Shown here in pieces: positions 1 to 14,536 of a DNA stretch of 64,000 nt (the stretch's first letter is position 1; the number at the start of each line of letters is the position of its first letter). The notes beneath the pieces were generated by a model that was not told the origin of the DNA, did not search any database, and worked only from the letters and a program-made list of their open reading frames with translations. Source of the stretch: Strigops habroptila (Eukaryota; Chordata; Aves; Psittaciformes; Psittacidae); contig NC_044288.2 in assembly GCF_004027225.2 (NCBI RefSeq), positions 17,494,744 through 17,558,743 of the forward strand, in the 5' to 3' direction. The position numbers and the translations under genes were made by a program.

Positions 1-1167
1 TGATGGTATCATGGTGAATGATTTATCTGGTGATATACTACATTCCTGCAGTGTGCTTAAGCAATAAGGCATGCTGGGAGAACGTTTAAATGATTAGTTT
101 GCCTCTAGTGTGGGCTACACTCAAAGGTTAATGACCTTGAGCACCCCAGAAGTTCAATTAATGCCTTGAAATGGACTACCTAGAAGGCCTGATGGCTGTT
201 GTTAAAGGGAACATTAACATAAAGAACACTATTTCATGCCTTTGCAAAGCTTTGTAAACATGAGTAGGGTACTTCTCAGATTCAAAGCACTCTAGACATG
301 TTTCTAAATTAACAAGCACCTATTTGCTGAGAAGGGCCCCAACTGCATTATGGACACACACCTCCACCATCACCACAAGTCCAGGCTGTTTAGAGACAGT
401 GTCTGGGTGAAATGACTTAGAAGAAGCTGTGGTTTCTGGTGCTATCAGGATGAGGCAACATGCAGTTATACACCACCTGCTCTATTTCTTCAGCATCCAC
501 TCCCACCTAAATGCCCAAAAGCCTGAAAAAAGCAGAAGTGAAGAAGAACATACCTTTCAGAGTCCTCCAGGGGAAGGAAAAGGAGTGCTGAAACTCCTTG
601 AAGTAACCTGCCAACTTCAGCATTACTAATGACTACAGGGACAGACGTGTCCCATCCACCACAAAGATGTCACATGGACTCTTTGCTCTGCTGCATCCTT
701 CTCACACTGTTTGTAAAGGGAAGAAACATATACACTGGCAAGAACCAAGAACTAGTTTGGCACATGATTTATTAAAAAAATTCTCTGTAGAAAGGCTCTC
801 CTATAAATCCATCTAAGCAACCCATCACTACTTCCAGCTGATGCCAGCAACAGCCACATTCCTTCAGATCCCTGAGAGGAAAGCAGAAAGAAGCACTCAC
901 CTTATTCAGGGGCCAGAAGAAGCCCTCTTAAGAGATGACACTAGCAAGAGTGAAGGTAGGAAGAAACCTGCAAGGACAGTGACTTCCACAAGATCCACTC
1001 ACTCCCTCAGTACCCTTGAAGTCATACACACATGTTGCTCTGCCTCTAATTGCCCAGTTCTAGCTCCTTCCTCTGCTTCCAGGCCCTTTCTCTACAGGCT
1101 ATCTGTCCATTTTCAGTTCATTTAAAGATCTTAACCTACAACACCTTGGCCAGGACCAAGCCAGTTG

Positions 1168-1208
1168 TGATGCCACAAGACAGGAGTGTACTGTCTTGAT
1201 GCCACAAA
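1168..1208. repeat. Direct repeat flanking a perfect short inverted repeat
   Basis: TGATGCCACAA is present at 1168-1178 and 1198-1208. Between and overlapping them, CAAGACAG (1176-1183) and CTGTCTTG (1191-1198) form an 8-bp perfect stem with a 7-nt loop. Confidence 0.85.
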
Positions 1209-3039
1209 ACATACAGCCAGCCCAGGTTTGCTCTTCTGAGGCTGCCCATGACAGCTACAAAACTCCCTGCCAGGACAAACTGGATTAAGCTCAGATCAGA
1301 TTGAGAGCTGGGCTGCAGGGACTTTTCACTCTAGCCTTTCTTCTGTAAAAAGAACTCCACAGTCTCAGCACGACAAGAGAAATGAGAAAGGATAAAGACT
1401 GAAGCCATGAAGAGAGAACTGCACTCCTAGGGAGAGGAGAACAATGAAAGATAAGATGCAAGGTAAATAAAAAGGCACGAGGGCTTACTTGTGACTTCAG
1501 AGAAAGTGGAGGGCAAGGGGTCAAACTTTACACAAATTAACCTTGCAGACTTTCAGGGTTTGCTGATGCAACCGCCCAAATGACTGCAGCATGGGCAGTC
1601 AGGTCTGGCCCATCTTCATCTTGTAAACTAAGGATGAAGAAAGTGACAGAGAAGTGACACTTCCACCTTCAGATGCCAGGCAGTTTTCTGTGCTACAGGT
1701 CTGACCTGAAAAAGGGAGTTCGCTCTGGAATCTCCCCACAGTGTCATTTTAACTTTGCTGTCATTTAAAACAGCATTGTGAAAGCGTGTACCTGCTCCCT
1801 GGTCCACCGAAACATAGACGTACAAGCTAGCCTTTAAACACAGGAGCCTCTGTTAACCAAGCATGACTGTTCACAACCTGGAATTATTAAGCATTTACTT
1901 AAATACTCTCCTGGATCATTAAAAGTATTGTCATGGGTGTCCTCTAGCTGCACAATTAATGGAAGCAGTACCTGATTCTGTCAATACTATTGGCAGAATG
2001 GTAAAAATCATGCAGTGAGTAACAGAAATGTAGTAACTATGAAGACTGATACATAAAATAAACTGAACATCCATGTCTAATTTTTTATATATCCAACATA
2101 CAGAAAAATGACTGGTTTCTATGTCTGTCCTCAATGGCTAATAGAAAAATTGTAAGCCTGGTTAGGGTGTTCTGGCAAGTAGAAATATAGCATGATTGCC
2201 ATTTAATGCATTTATTTCTTGGCTTGGAAAGAGAATTTGAATTCTTGGTGTATTAACACTGAAAAAGCATCATAGCGAAAGGTGCTTTATTCAAATACTG
2301 AGCAGCCAGCTTTATTCTGATAAAGAAAACCGATCTCCATGTCACAAGTCTGTCTTCCTTATTGTATTCCTCTAGAGCAGGCGATTCCCAAAAACACTGG
2401 GAGATCCACTCAGATCTTTTGCATACAGCCTACAGAGAGACGATTTTTTATTCATTATTGGTGCATTGCAATTACATATAGCTATAGTTACTGCGAAACA
2501 AGATAACTGTTATACAGTTACCAGGAAGATCTGCTGCCACTGAACACCCCCATGAACAAAACTGTGGGGACGCCTCTTTTTCAAGCTTCTGTCTAGAAGT
2601 TTTGCACACCTTTTTCCTCCCACTACAGGATTTAAATACAAATTCTGCAGGATGTGGGGAAGGCGAGGTCAGCTCTACCCAGTCCCTAGCACACAACTAA
2701 TTAATAATCACAGCAGAGGAAAGAACATAGCTGCATTCCCATTCTCTCAGTATGGGAGATCAGAGATTGAGAACTCCTGTCTCCTGAAAAGTCTCTTTTG
2801 CTTCCCAGTCCAGTTTGTATTTGTTTAAGCCTGAGGCAAGCAAACACGACACAAGCCCCCAGGAATCCATAACCACCCTGATGCTTCTGGGTTGCAAAGC
2901 ATCTCCATTGCCATCTGTTTTCAGTCACTCCAAAATGAGTTCTGAAGAGTCAATTGTTTTCTTCTAGGAAAAATAAACACGCAAGCTGCTATTCTCCTGA
3001 TTTCCAGCAATTTTCTGCTGTGGGTAAATGTAGCTTCAG

Positions 3040-3330
3040 ATTTTAGAACCAAGTCTCATTCTCATCCAAAGAATTTTGCAATATAATTACCTCATTTTTA
3101 CTGACTTGGATAACTGCTTTGGATAAAAAAGAAGAAAGGGTGTAAAGCCTGCAAGACTAATTTCTCCTCCTGCTCCTTTGTTATAAGGCCTTGGAACAAT
3201 CGATAGTGATTAATCTCAGTTGATATTTCTTTGGTTCCCTATTTGTTGATTTAAAAGCATTTTATGACTGATTGTTTTCAGTTGCTTGGACAGCTGTCAG
3301 ATCTGTACTGTGGTTTGATTTGGCTTCCAA
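3040..3330. promoter_or_regulatory. Candidate conserved noncoding element
   Basis: An AT-rich, low-CpG stretch dense in developmental factor motifs: CTTTGTT (3176-3182) and AACAAT (3195-3200), both SOX-like, and the palindrome GATTAATC (3208-3215), homeodomain-like. The call rests on composition and motif clustering only; no alignment was possible. Confidence 0.25.
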
Positions 3331-6300
3331 GGAGTGAAATTATTATTTTTCTTATTTTTACAGCTCTAACACATAGTGGTTGATGGAGGTGGCCTTTTGA
3401 AAACCATACTGTGAAACCAAAGCTACCTCCAGACTGGGAGAAGATTGCCTAGAGATTCTGCAGGCAGATTACACAAGCAAGATGTGGAAGGCAATAATAC
3501 AGCCTTGGTTTGGGTTGGGTTTTTTTGACAGGGGGTTGCGTTTTGTAGTTTGGGTTTTTTTTATTTTATTACTAGCTTTCAACATGCCCAGCTTACACAT
3601 TAAACACACATAGTCTCAAATATAGCAGCAAAATCTACAGGTGTGACATCAGTGGCTTTGCAGGAATGACTTCAACCTTTGGAGCAGTACTGGCAGAGCT
3701 GGTTGGGAGGCTGCATCTTTTGCTTGTTTGGGGTTGGAGTGCTCCAGCCCAAGCAGTGTCACCATTCCTGCGTGCTTGGGAAAGGCTGTGCTCAGTTGAA
3801 GGAGTGTGAAACAGGGTTCAAGACTCCAGACCACAAGACAGGGACAAAATGAAACATAAAAGAGCTAGCAGAACTCAAGAAAGAAGGGCTTTCATACTGA
3901 ACTGCTCAATATCAGATTCACCTCTCATCTTCAACCTCCTGTGCCTAACAGTGACTTACACCCTTTGACTCTGAGCTTTCCTTACCTTCAATTTTAGCCT
4001 GCTTTAATCTCTGCATCCTCCTTTCATCTACATCTCACAGCTGTGTCCTCTGTGTCCAGCCTATCTTTCCCAACTCCTCACTTTTCTCATGGTCCACCTA
4101 CAGATATGACCAACACCACATGTATGTCATCCCTGGCTCACTCTCACATCTCCTTCCAATTCCAAGCTAAAACCTCACCAGCCACTATCTCAAACAAGTT
4201 ATGGAGAAAGAACAATCATCTGTCAGAGTTCCTCCTCCAAATTATGCAGAATAAAATTTCATTAAAACAGAAATCTTTGATATTAGACAGTGCTTTGATT
4301 GCTTTCACACACAATACACCCAAGTTTTCCTTGTTTTCAGAAAGTATATGAAAATCAGGTTTTATTCTGGAACTTCAGGGCTCTGCATGATCACAACTGC
4401 TTTTCTCTATAGCCTGCTGTGCTCATTTATACACAGTATCAGTGCTAACAACTTGACCTAAAGCAGAACTTACATGGGAGCTCAAGTGTATGGAGAGAGC
4501 AACTGACTGCTACCGACCACAGTTTGTTAGAATTTAAGCACTTTTGCACAAAAGAAAGAATGCTCTTACAGCCATGGTGTCTTACTGGGCAGATTATGTG
4601 ATCTGCTTAACACATGTTCATGTTCATCCCTGTCCAGTTAATAAATACTAGGAGGAGACTGCTTTACGCCAAGCACTATATGGTGGTGGCTGAGGGACAC
4701 AGTTACAGCCCAGGGGCCACACTTACTTCCTCCTCCTTCTTTGTAATCTGTTGTTACCACCGCCCAAAGTTAGCAGCGCGTAGAAAAGAACCAGTGCTGA
4801 GAAACACAGTGAGATAAGGGATCGGAATCATTGTTTAGCATGCCCCCACTGCCTGCAAGGGAAGGTGTCTCTCCAGTTCTCTCCACCGCCCTGAGACACC
4901 CTCTCCTTCCACTGCCCACATTACTTCCTAGTCTGCTGCCATTGCCATTCCTCGTTGGCTGCATTACTGCCAGTTCCCTTTAAAAAGAGGAACAACATAA
5001 ACCCAAACACTAAAAACCAACCAAACCAAAAAACCACACAACTTTTTCAGTTGCCAGATCATTATTCACCATTTCAGCTCATTCTGAAGCATCTTAAATC
5101 ATTTAGATGACGCCTCTCTTGAGCCTACAGCCCTGCTACTCCAGCTTCATGCATGTTTTCTTGGATTTTTACTTTTCCTCTTCTAGTCCCCTCCTCTACA
5201 ACATATTGCAAGCAGTGGGAGCAAATCCCATATTATGCCCTGAGAGACCATTTATAACAATAGACTTGAACTTGGTTTTACTAAATCACTCATACCAACA
5301 TCTTAGCTTCTTTGCTTTCTAAACCATGGCCATAAATTGTTAGGAAGACAGTACAACAATTGTATCTTCACATCTATGTCCTCATCAGCTTCTCTAATAT
5401 ACTGCAAATACAGCCTATCAAATCCACCAGGCCACACTGAACCATGACCAACACAGATTTAGCACTGTAGACTATGGGTGAAGTTTTCCCCACCCTTGCT
5501 CACATATAGATCTTTTAACACAATTGAAAGATCTGGGAATTCCTTTCCCCTCCATCCCTGGTCATCATCTTAGGGTACCATCTTCTGCAGACATGTGTAT
5601 CACTGCTTCAGCAGAGCTGTCTGCTTCCAAGCCTCTTGGATGCAGGATAGATTGGGACCATCCTAGAACAAATCACTGTTGTGTTCTCATCTCTTCTGCT
5701 TCTCACCATTCTGGTCTCATTTCTGTCATCCGATTCCTTTTTATCGACATTGCCCTTTCTCATGCGCATTCACATCACACATTTAAGAAGGTGACAAAGA
5801 ATGTCAAATGTTTTTATAATCCAACTAAACCACATTTGCTGTTTCAACCACCAGCTTAGTTCACTGTTCTCCTTTTAAACAAACACAAACAATTCCAGAA
5901 GATCTAGCAACAACAGAAACAGGCGGGCAGCAGAGCAGTACATGCTGAAACTCAGCATGGTCCCCCATTAGGAGGAAAATTTCAAGTGCTTTAATCATGA
6001 CAAGCGGCACCACAATGAGTCAGTGGATATGACGGGTCAGCCTCTTGGCTGGTGCAGCGCCAACTGCTTCCACAGGGGTTCATCAGGCATGAATTGGCCC
6101 CATATGTGAAAACCCGTTATAATTTGTCCAGTTTCTCCCATCCCTGTGGAGCAGAGTCTCCATATGTGAGATCCCACAGAGCTGTCAGCCAATGTCACAT
6201 TTCAATAACAGCAAAACCAACCAGGGCTGCATAAACCAGCAAAGCAATCCCATTGCTCATAAACTGGCAAGTGACCTAGGTTGGCAATGCTTTTGTTGAT

Positions 6301-8121
6301 CACAACCCTTTCTATGGAACAAAACATAGGAACTAGCACACCAGAACAGGCTCAGTGATCCATCTTCTCTTTGCAGAGGCCAACACTGATGCTTTAACAG
6401 AAGATTTAAAATGGATATATGAAGCCTGCAAGGCACCTGGGTCAGTTGTGCAATATTTTGCCCTTGGCCTAGGGCAAGACTCCACTACTGTTATATACAA
6501 CTGTGCAACATTATACTGTGTTATCCCAGATATGAAAGACTGACATATTTCTTCATGACAGCACCTGACAAAGTCAAAGGATTGTCTTTTCTTCTTTTCC
6601 TTTTTATTTTAGCTTGATTAATACAACTGCACATTCTCTTCTTAAAATGAAAGCTTTGACTTGTCAATAAACTGGACTTCACAAACTAATTCAGCTTTGT
6701 GTCAAAAAAGCAACATTACAATTGTTACTTATGTTAATGTCTTTTCTAACCGAGGAAGTACTCTCACAGCATTCTTTCTTGAACCTTTCCCTGTTTCAGA
6801 GTTCTAATCCCTTTCCTTGCTTTATTCAACATCAAATTAATGTTGGTCTAGTCAATCTCTTTTTAGAGAGATTCTCTCCCCCAAATTTTAAACACTTTTA
6901 TTCTTTCCTACCTTTATTCCACCTTGTCTCAGACAAGCTTTATATAGTTCAGCTACAAAAATATTTAGCTCTACCTCTAGCCTAAACCAAGATTGCATTC
7001 TCAGTTCCCACAAAGCAAACCAACAGAGCAGGTGAAAAATACAAACATAAAATTAAAAAATGAGACAATATGTTTTGGCCTGTTATATCTGAACTAAAGT
7101 TCAGGGAAGTTGACTCCAATGATACTGACAGCTATACAATGAATCATATTGTCTCTAAACCACTGATATTTAAAGTACAAGCTGTGCTTCATTTCTGAAG
7201 TGGAGATTATTATCAGAGTACTATTTTATTTGTATGTCTTGTTTGGTCACAGAATGATTGATTTTGCAAATATTAAATCAAAAGAAAATACAATCTGTTC
7301 TATTATTTCTTCTATTTTTCCCCATCTCTGAAAAGAGTACTTTTGAAATGCTGTGCCAGTGAGCTTGACAGAGCATGCCACATGAGGAACTTATAAATCA
7401 ATTAGAAAAAAAAATAAAAGAGTATAGACACTTTTAAGCTACTAAAATCAAAAGCATTTGGCTCACTCAATTTATATATTATTAATACTTATAGCATCTT
7501 CTGACTACAAAGCATGAATTATAGCGGGGAAACGCTTGCATCCATCCCCAAGCTAAATATTTTCTGAAGTACCAACTGCCAATTCTGGCAGCCCCGCCAC
7601 CCTGGTTAGGTGATAAATTAAAGCTCGCACTCCCATTGTGCCTCTTGCCAAGCCAGGCAGAGTTCAGCCAGCCAAAGCCTCGCTTGTTCAAACTGCACCC
7701 ACCCTCTAGTGGGATGAGGAAAAAATGCTGCTCCGGGCTGCGGTTCTCTCCTATGTGTGCTTTATCCTGCAGCACCGGGAGATTTGCTGAAACACCGAAA
7801 GAACATTCGCATAGGATAAGCATGCGAAGACTTTTCTTTCTCTGCTTCTTTCTACTCCCCGCACGTGTGCTGGATGCACATTAATAGGGCACTTTAGCTT
7901 TAAAAGATAATTCAAGCCCTGATGAGTTTTACCAAGAAACTTTATGGGCAATCTTTTCTTTCTAGCTTTGCCTGGCACTCTTCAGAGTCAGTGCCATTTT
8001 AACTGCAGTTTCATAGGTGACTGAGCAGTGATTAATCCAGTGAATTAGTGGCTGCAATTACCATTATATCTTTCTTTTGCTATAAAGAAAAAACAAACAC
8101 ACCAACAAACAAAAATGCTTT

Positions 8122-8136
8122 AAAAAAAAAAAAAAA
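8122..8136 (+). repeat. A15 homopolymer
   Basis: An uninterrupted A15 run next to A-rich sequence (8090-8115). No target-site duplication or LINE tail is visible beside it. Confidence 0.85.
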
Positions 8137-9143
8137 TCCAGCCCATTTTCTTCTACATATTAGATAAATACAATTGACTATAAAAGATAGAAAAATGGAA
8201 TATTGCTGCTAAACAGCGAGCACCGCAGTCATGGTACAACCTCTGAAAAAGCAGCAGACCTGTAAACAGGTTTCAAACCCTGACCTAGGTCAGCTGTACA
8301 AAATGGAACAAGTGAGCAGTCCTCAGGGCAAACCACTCTAGAAAGTGGTTGCAGCAACTGAAGGTCGGATCCTGCCTCTCACAGCCAGGGAGGAGACAGA
8401 GCAAGATGCTTTGCAAGAGGCAGAGAAGCAGGACCACGGATGAGAGCAGGGCAGCACCCCAGCTAGTTACAGCCCCCGCAGTACCTGGCAGAAGCTGAAT
8501 AGGTCCTGTGCTCACAACCAGGGTCAGCCACAATGCAAAGCCCCAGACAGGCCCTGGGAGATAGCACAAGGCTAAGCACAGCAGTCCCACAACATCAGAG
8601 GCTAAGCCTAAATACAGGTCAGGAGCAGTAGGCACAGAACACGTGGGTGATAGCCCAGGTGGAGCTATCCAGGGCAGTCAGAGCCTGTAGACACCTGCTG
8701 AGCTCTGGCAAACCTCTTTGTAAATCCAGACTAATGATCCCCAGTGAATTCAGGTGAGTCAAACTACGTCCAAAAGAAATAAGTAAAGACTTACAGCAAA
8801 GATGCAAAGTGAAAAAACTACTAAGAAATATATTCTGTTTTTAAATATAAAGATAGAACTTGCAAATAAATTCACTTCCTTTAGCAGTAAAATACAATGA
8901 AAGCTGGAGATGAAGAATTGACTTTACAAGCAGTGATACCTTTTACCAGCCTATTTTGTCCACTACAGGTATGACAGCAAGGTGAAGGACAAAAATAAAG
9001 CAGCCAAGGCCATTAAAAGCAAGATGGGACCTGAAACAATTGAACAGGACTGAAGAGAGTATGATCCCTTCCTCAACATGATGCAATCAGCAGCCTGCTA
9101 GACAGACTCAGGTCTAGAATGGAAACAGCATGAAGTGAAAGGT

Positions 9144-9154
9144 GGGGGGGGGGG
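9144..9154 (+). repeat. G11 homopolymer
   Basis: A run of 11 G followed by AGGTAGTGG in AT-rich surroundings. Confidence 0.85.
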
Positions 9155-12100
9155 AGGTAGTGGTGGAATAAAAATAAAGCTATCTTTCATAGATCACATG
9201 GTCCCACCAGGAACTATGGAAACCTCTGACTTGTCTGGCTCTCTGTCTCTCCCTCCCTATGGATCTTCTGCAGAAAGCATAGCCTGTGTGCCCAGGAGGT
9301 GATGAAATCCCTAATGTTGTATGGCACATGGGGAATTCGGGAGATTGCAAAACAGGATGTTTCTTGGAGGAAATACAGTCTCAGCAAGCAAAAGGTTCAA
9401 GTACGGTACATCTCACAATGATGTAAGAGCTTGATTATGCATCTCACTTAAAGCCCAGCTTAGGGTTTTAGTTCTAGTAGAACTAATAGGCAACACCTGC
9501 TGCGATGAAAACAATTTCCGTCCCTGAACTCCAGCAGAAGTGTTTATCTTTTGGGTTAGAAATGTTTCTCTAATGTCTGAACAAGACTCCAGGGACAAGA
9601 ACATATGCCCAGAACTGACGTTTCTGCGCATTAGATTGCTTATAAAAATGAGAATTAGAAAAACCTGGTATCATCAGATGTCTCGTCCAATAAAGTCATT
9701 AAATGGAAAATACAGAAAGGTTCTTCTAACGTTTCCCCTCTCTGCCACTGTAGCCCTAGCTGCTCTTTGTAGAGCAGAAACAGAGGCTACTGAAAAGCTT
9801 GCTGGGGTAAATTCTGAGTAAAAATTCAGGGCCTTTCCAGACCTGTCCCTGGCAAAATTACCATTGAGTTTAATGGAAACTTTACCCAAATATGGGCCTC
9901 AGGACTTGGCCTCTTGGGTTTAGTTACTAATTTTACTATTAAAGGTTAAACAGAGCTGTTGACAGTACAAACGATTTTCTTACGTAAGCAGTGAGAGTGT
10001 CAGATATACAAGATAAAACAATACTGCCAAGTGAAGGCAATATAGGTTATGGGTGAATGTCCTTTTGCAGAATATACTGCACCAAATCATAAGTTTCACC
10101 CTCTTCCTCAAGCAAACCTCCCTTAAATCAGTGCAACCAAGAAGGAGAATCAACTCTAAGAAAGGACCTCAGGGTTCAGTCATGCTTGCTTCAAGGGCTT
10201 TAGGAGACTAGCTGTTGAAAACACAAAGGCTCTACCTTTACAGGACAAAACCTGTGGACAGTGAAAGTTCATCAAAACCACATGCTTTCCTTTGCACTGA
10301 GAAAGGAAAAGGCACAAATATCAGGCTTGATCAACAAGACTGAAGGGTGAAGCATTGCTTCATTTTGACCTTAGGGGGAATGTCCTAATAATGTTCTAGA
10401 ATGATAAAACAGACCTGCCCTGCAGATGTAACTGCTGTACAGATGCATTATTTAATACCCATTAAACACTACAACTGCAAATTAAGTGCTTCAGTCATGC
10501 AGTTACACACGCACAATTCTTAACAATAAACCCCTTGATGACAGGAATGTCAGGGAGGGCATGCAGGGCTTTCCTCCTATACTTTCTGCTATGATATTCT
10601 TATCTAAGGCTTGGACACAAACCAAAGACTTGTTTTTAATCCTTGACCAAAAATAATAAAATTATGTGATCCTTAAAAATAATAACCATCCAGTCAAAGG
10701 CAAACTGTTCTCAGTTCAGTTTAACAACACTTCATTAGTTTGGTAATTAAGTGGTAACTCAAAAGTTAACTTCCTGGAATATCTGTTGTTGTTGTACTGG
10801 AATCGCACTGTCAGAGCCATACGATAGTTCTGTCTTTAATAACAATGCAACAGACATTGAGGGAAATTCCTGTGGTTGTCTGTCCTATTCAGATACAGTT
10901 ATCATCCAATAGATCATCAGCTGTACAATAGTCAATGGTGTCGTAAAGTTTTTGACACAGTTAACACATTAACACATTACACAAATGTCGGATTTGAGCC
11001 AATTCTCACCAAAGCCAATGGAAAACTCCAACAGAGTTGTACTGGGCACAGGGATGGTGTCACACATATTGTCAATCACGCAGGAAACAAGACAATCACA
11101 GCAGCTTTCTTCTGACATCAGTGTCTGCCTCTACTTGAGGCTTTGGCAGAGCCTCATGGAGGACTGGCTCTCTTACTCCTGCTTCTTTTAAACAGCCTGA
11201 GAATCACTGGGGTTTGTTTTTTTGGCACAGGGCACTCAAAAGGACATTGTCAAGGTCCACAGAACTGAAATCTAAATCATTTTTCTCTCTCCTTCTCAAA
11301 TTTCATGTACTTTTAAAGTGTGATTTGATGTTTACCCAATACTTTTTTAAACAAAGCAACAAACCCTTGCTTTACAATCAACCTCATTATCATAAATCAC
11401 AGGCCAGCTCTGACCATGTACTGTTGGAGCGTGGTCATATCAGCAAACATGCCAGTATACCTAACCACGGAATGTATTTTCTGAGCAAATGTTTGGTACA
11501 AGTCACATCCTTTGCTGAGTAAGAGTTCATTGGGATTGATCTGCTCAGGAAAGGAACATAGTGAATGAAAACATACTGTTCCTTTACAGTCACAATACTA
11601 ACACAGCAATAAACACTATCTCAACTGATGAACCAAGCTTAAAACAACAAAATCCTTGTGCAAATCATGCACAGAAATACCAGAACTCCCAATTTAAAAT
11701 AAAAAGCTTAAAAATAATGAAAGAGGGAGAAAGACTCTATTAATCATTATGGCACTGATTCCTGCTGGGTTGAACATCCAAGTGAATTAGAGGGCAGGAG
11801 AACTTGATCCTGGAAATATGCTCACAGAGACATAAGTAGGAGTCTGAATCCAAGATAATTTACCCTTTTTGTAAAATCAGGGCTTTAATAGCAGAAGAAA
11901 ACCTGTATTTTTTCCTATTAATATGGAAAGGTATTAGTCCAAGGCTGAAGAGGCAGAGACAGAACAGAAAACAGGTGTCAGTGAGGTCTGAATGAAGCCT
12001 CTCTCTCCCTTCTTCTCTGTTCTTCCTCATCCCTAACCCCAACCAAATTTGCTGCTATCCTTGATTTCGTAGTTTAGCACATCTGCACCAGCCAGCCTCA

Positions 12101-14476
12101 GCTGCAGGGACAAGGCTGCTGCATGAGCAGTCCAGCAGGGAGTTTGTTGCTATCCATCCCTCTACCCAAGAGCTTGGCAGACGCAGGAGCTGCGCAGGTG
12201 GAGCAGCAGTTCAGCAGCTGAGTTTGTGCTCCCCACTGCTGTATTGGTCCCATAGATGCTGCACCAGAGTCAGCCCCGCAGCCAGGGAGACTGTGGCGCA
12301 TCCTCTTCTGCACTGGCCGGACTTCAGGGGACCATCCTAGCAGTGAGTGTAGTAAGCAGGAACATGCTTCCTTTCTCCAACACACTTTCCTCAGCAGATG
12401 CTTGCTGTCTTGCATCTGTTTCTGACAGAGATCTTAGCTTTTGGCCTAATCTAGTGCTTCAACAGCACTTGATTAAGTTGCCCTGAGAATACAGCCTGTG
12501 CAAGCACTAACCAAAGGAAGTTTCCAGTCTCCTATCTCAAAGCCTTCAAAGGAAAATGCTTGAAAAAGATGATAAGCAGGTAAATGGCTACTTATTTGGT
12601 GATGAGCTATCAGGATCAGACACATAACACCAGCACTCATTATCAAACTTTGCCCAACATAATACCCTTTAGCCCAAACTTTGTTATGACAAAAATAATC
12701 TCTTTTAATAAGGCAGAAATGTGTTCTGAGGGACTTCTTTTGATTTCATTGAAAAGAACACAACATAGCTTTTTTTAGCTGAAATTCATAGAAGACTGCC
12801 TGGTTTACATGGGATAATGGGGAATGAACATTCACTGCAATGTGCCTGCAGAGAGAAAGAAATTACTTCTCAGAAAGGACCAAGTTCAAGATTTCAGCCT
12901 GCACTTTAAGCACGGGCTAAGAGTAAAGTCCTGCCTGCTGGAATTGTGAAATCTCTGTAACCAAGTTTATATGCAAGTATTAGAACAGCTGGCAAAGGCT
13001 TTCAGCTAGGAAAAAATTATTCTACTGGTGAAGACATGCAGTAGGGTGCAGATGATGTGCAAAAGCACATCAGACGGGGGTCTGTGTGGACTGGAAGGCT
13101 GCTGAGAAGCCTCTGCAGTATTCATGAAGGATTTTAGGTCCGTGTACCAAAATGCTTTAGCAATTGCTCTTAGAAAACTATTTTTTTTTTTCTCTCTGTT
13201 CGCTGCATGGACTCTAGTTTTGCAGACAGCTACAATGAAAACCTTTTGAAATGCCAGACAGAGGGAGGAGATGGACCTGGCACACAACGTGCAATGAGGA
13301 GACTGGGTTGGTAGGTCCTGATGGAGCACTTCAGCCCAGTGATGGATTTGGGAAGCAGCTTTACTGAGCTGAATGCAGAAGTCGTAATGGGAAAAGATGC
13401 CTGTTTTTACAAGGGCTCCATTAAAAAAGCTTTTTTGAAAAGTCAGGTCGTAAACAACTGAAAGAAAGAACTTAAAAATCTACTTTGGTGAAGAAAAAGA
13501 AGGTACTGAATGAACCTAACTTAGACAAATTTCCCCAGGGAAGCAGAAATAGGGGTCCTGTTAAAGCACCAGCTGTTAAATCCCATCTGTATGTAATTCC
13601 CATTCCTATCATGTGTGTAGAATAAAGCCCTTCCAAAAAGGATCGTTAGTGAACTGGCTAAAAACTGGAGGAGGCCCAAGCACAAGCCTGTGGTAGGTGT
13701 CCCACAGCTCGGAGGAGACCGTCTGTTTCCCACGTGGGTTTGAGGCCGGATGACATTTCTAGGCAGTATAGAGGCAAAGGTCGCCAGTGACAGGATTGCC
13801 CAAGTATAGAGAAACCGCACCAGGGAAAACTAGAAGTTGCTGAAGCAGCAGAGTCACCAACAGCAACTCTTCCCAAGGCCCAGGCAAAACGCTGGACACT
13901 GGGCTGCCATTGGAGGTATGACACTGGCAGCTTGAAAGCCACATTGATGATCAGAAATAACTCTGACCCATGGAAAACATGCATGGCTGAAGTGCATGGG
14001 AAGCACAAGAAGTAAATAAATTGTAATCACCAGCTACATCAGGAGAAATCCAGCTCTTAGTGAAGTTCATGTCTATATAAGGGTGGACTTTTAATAAAAC
14101 AATCACTATCTCTGGTGCTGTGGGTTTTGGGTGACGTTCACTTCAGCTACCTGTTGTTTTACGACTGTGAAGCGTAGCTAATTAACTAAGATGCTGTTTT
14201 GGACTGAGTTCATCTGTCTGTTAACTGTCCTAATACGTTTGCTCCTGGATATTTTTCAGACATGTCTACTGGACAGGAAAAAGAACAAGAGCTGACTCTG
14301 GAGATCACTCATGGTTTCCCCACTGTTTCTCAAGGGTGACAGGATGAACTACTCTCCATGTGGACTCCAAGTAAAATTGTGGTGAAGCCTCTTCATGAAA
14401 CTCTGTTCATGAGAAAGGATTCTTCATGTGCTTATGCCATTTCTACTGACTGGTGGCAATCAGCTGCTGGACCAGT

Positions 14477-14536
14477 TCATGCTGGACCAAAGACCATATT
14501 CTGCCAGCTCATGCTGGTCCAAAGACCATATTCTGC
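14477..14536 (+). repeat. Tandem duplication, 32-bp period
   Basis: A 28-bp block beginning TCATGCTGG and ending CATATTCTGC occurs at 14477-14504 and 14509-14536 with one substitution (A/T). A further partial CTGCTGGACCAG lies just upstream, so it may be a decayed minisatellite. Confidence 0.9.

Noticed and set aside
13423..13436. AAAAAAGCTTTTTT palindrome
   Set aside because: A 14-bp AT-rich palindrome of homopolymers is easily explained by chance in AT-rich DNA.
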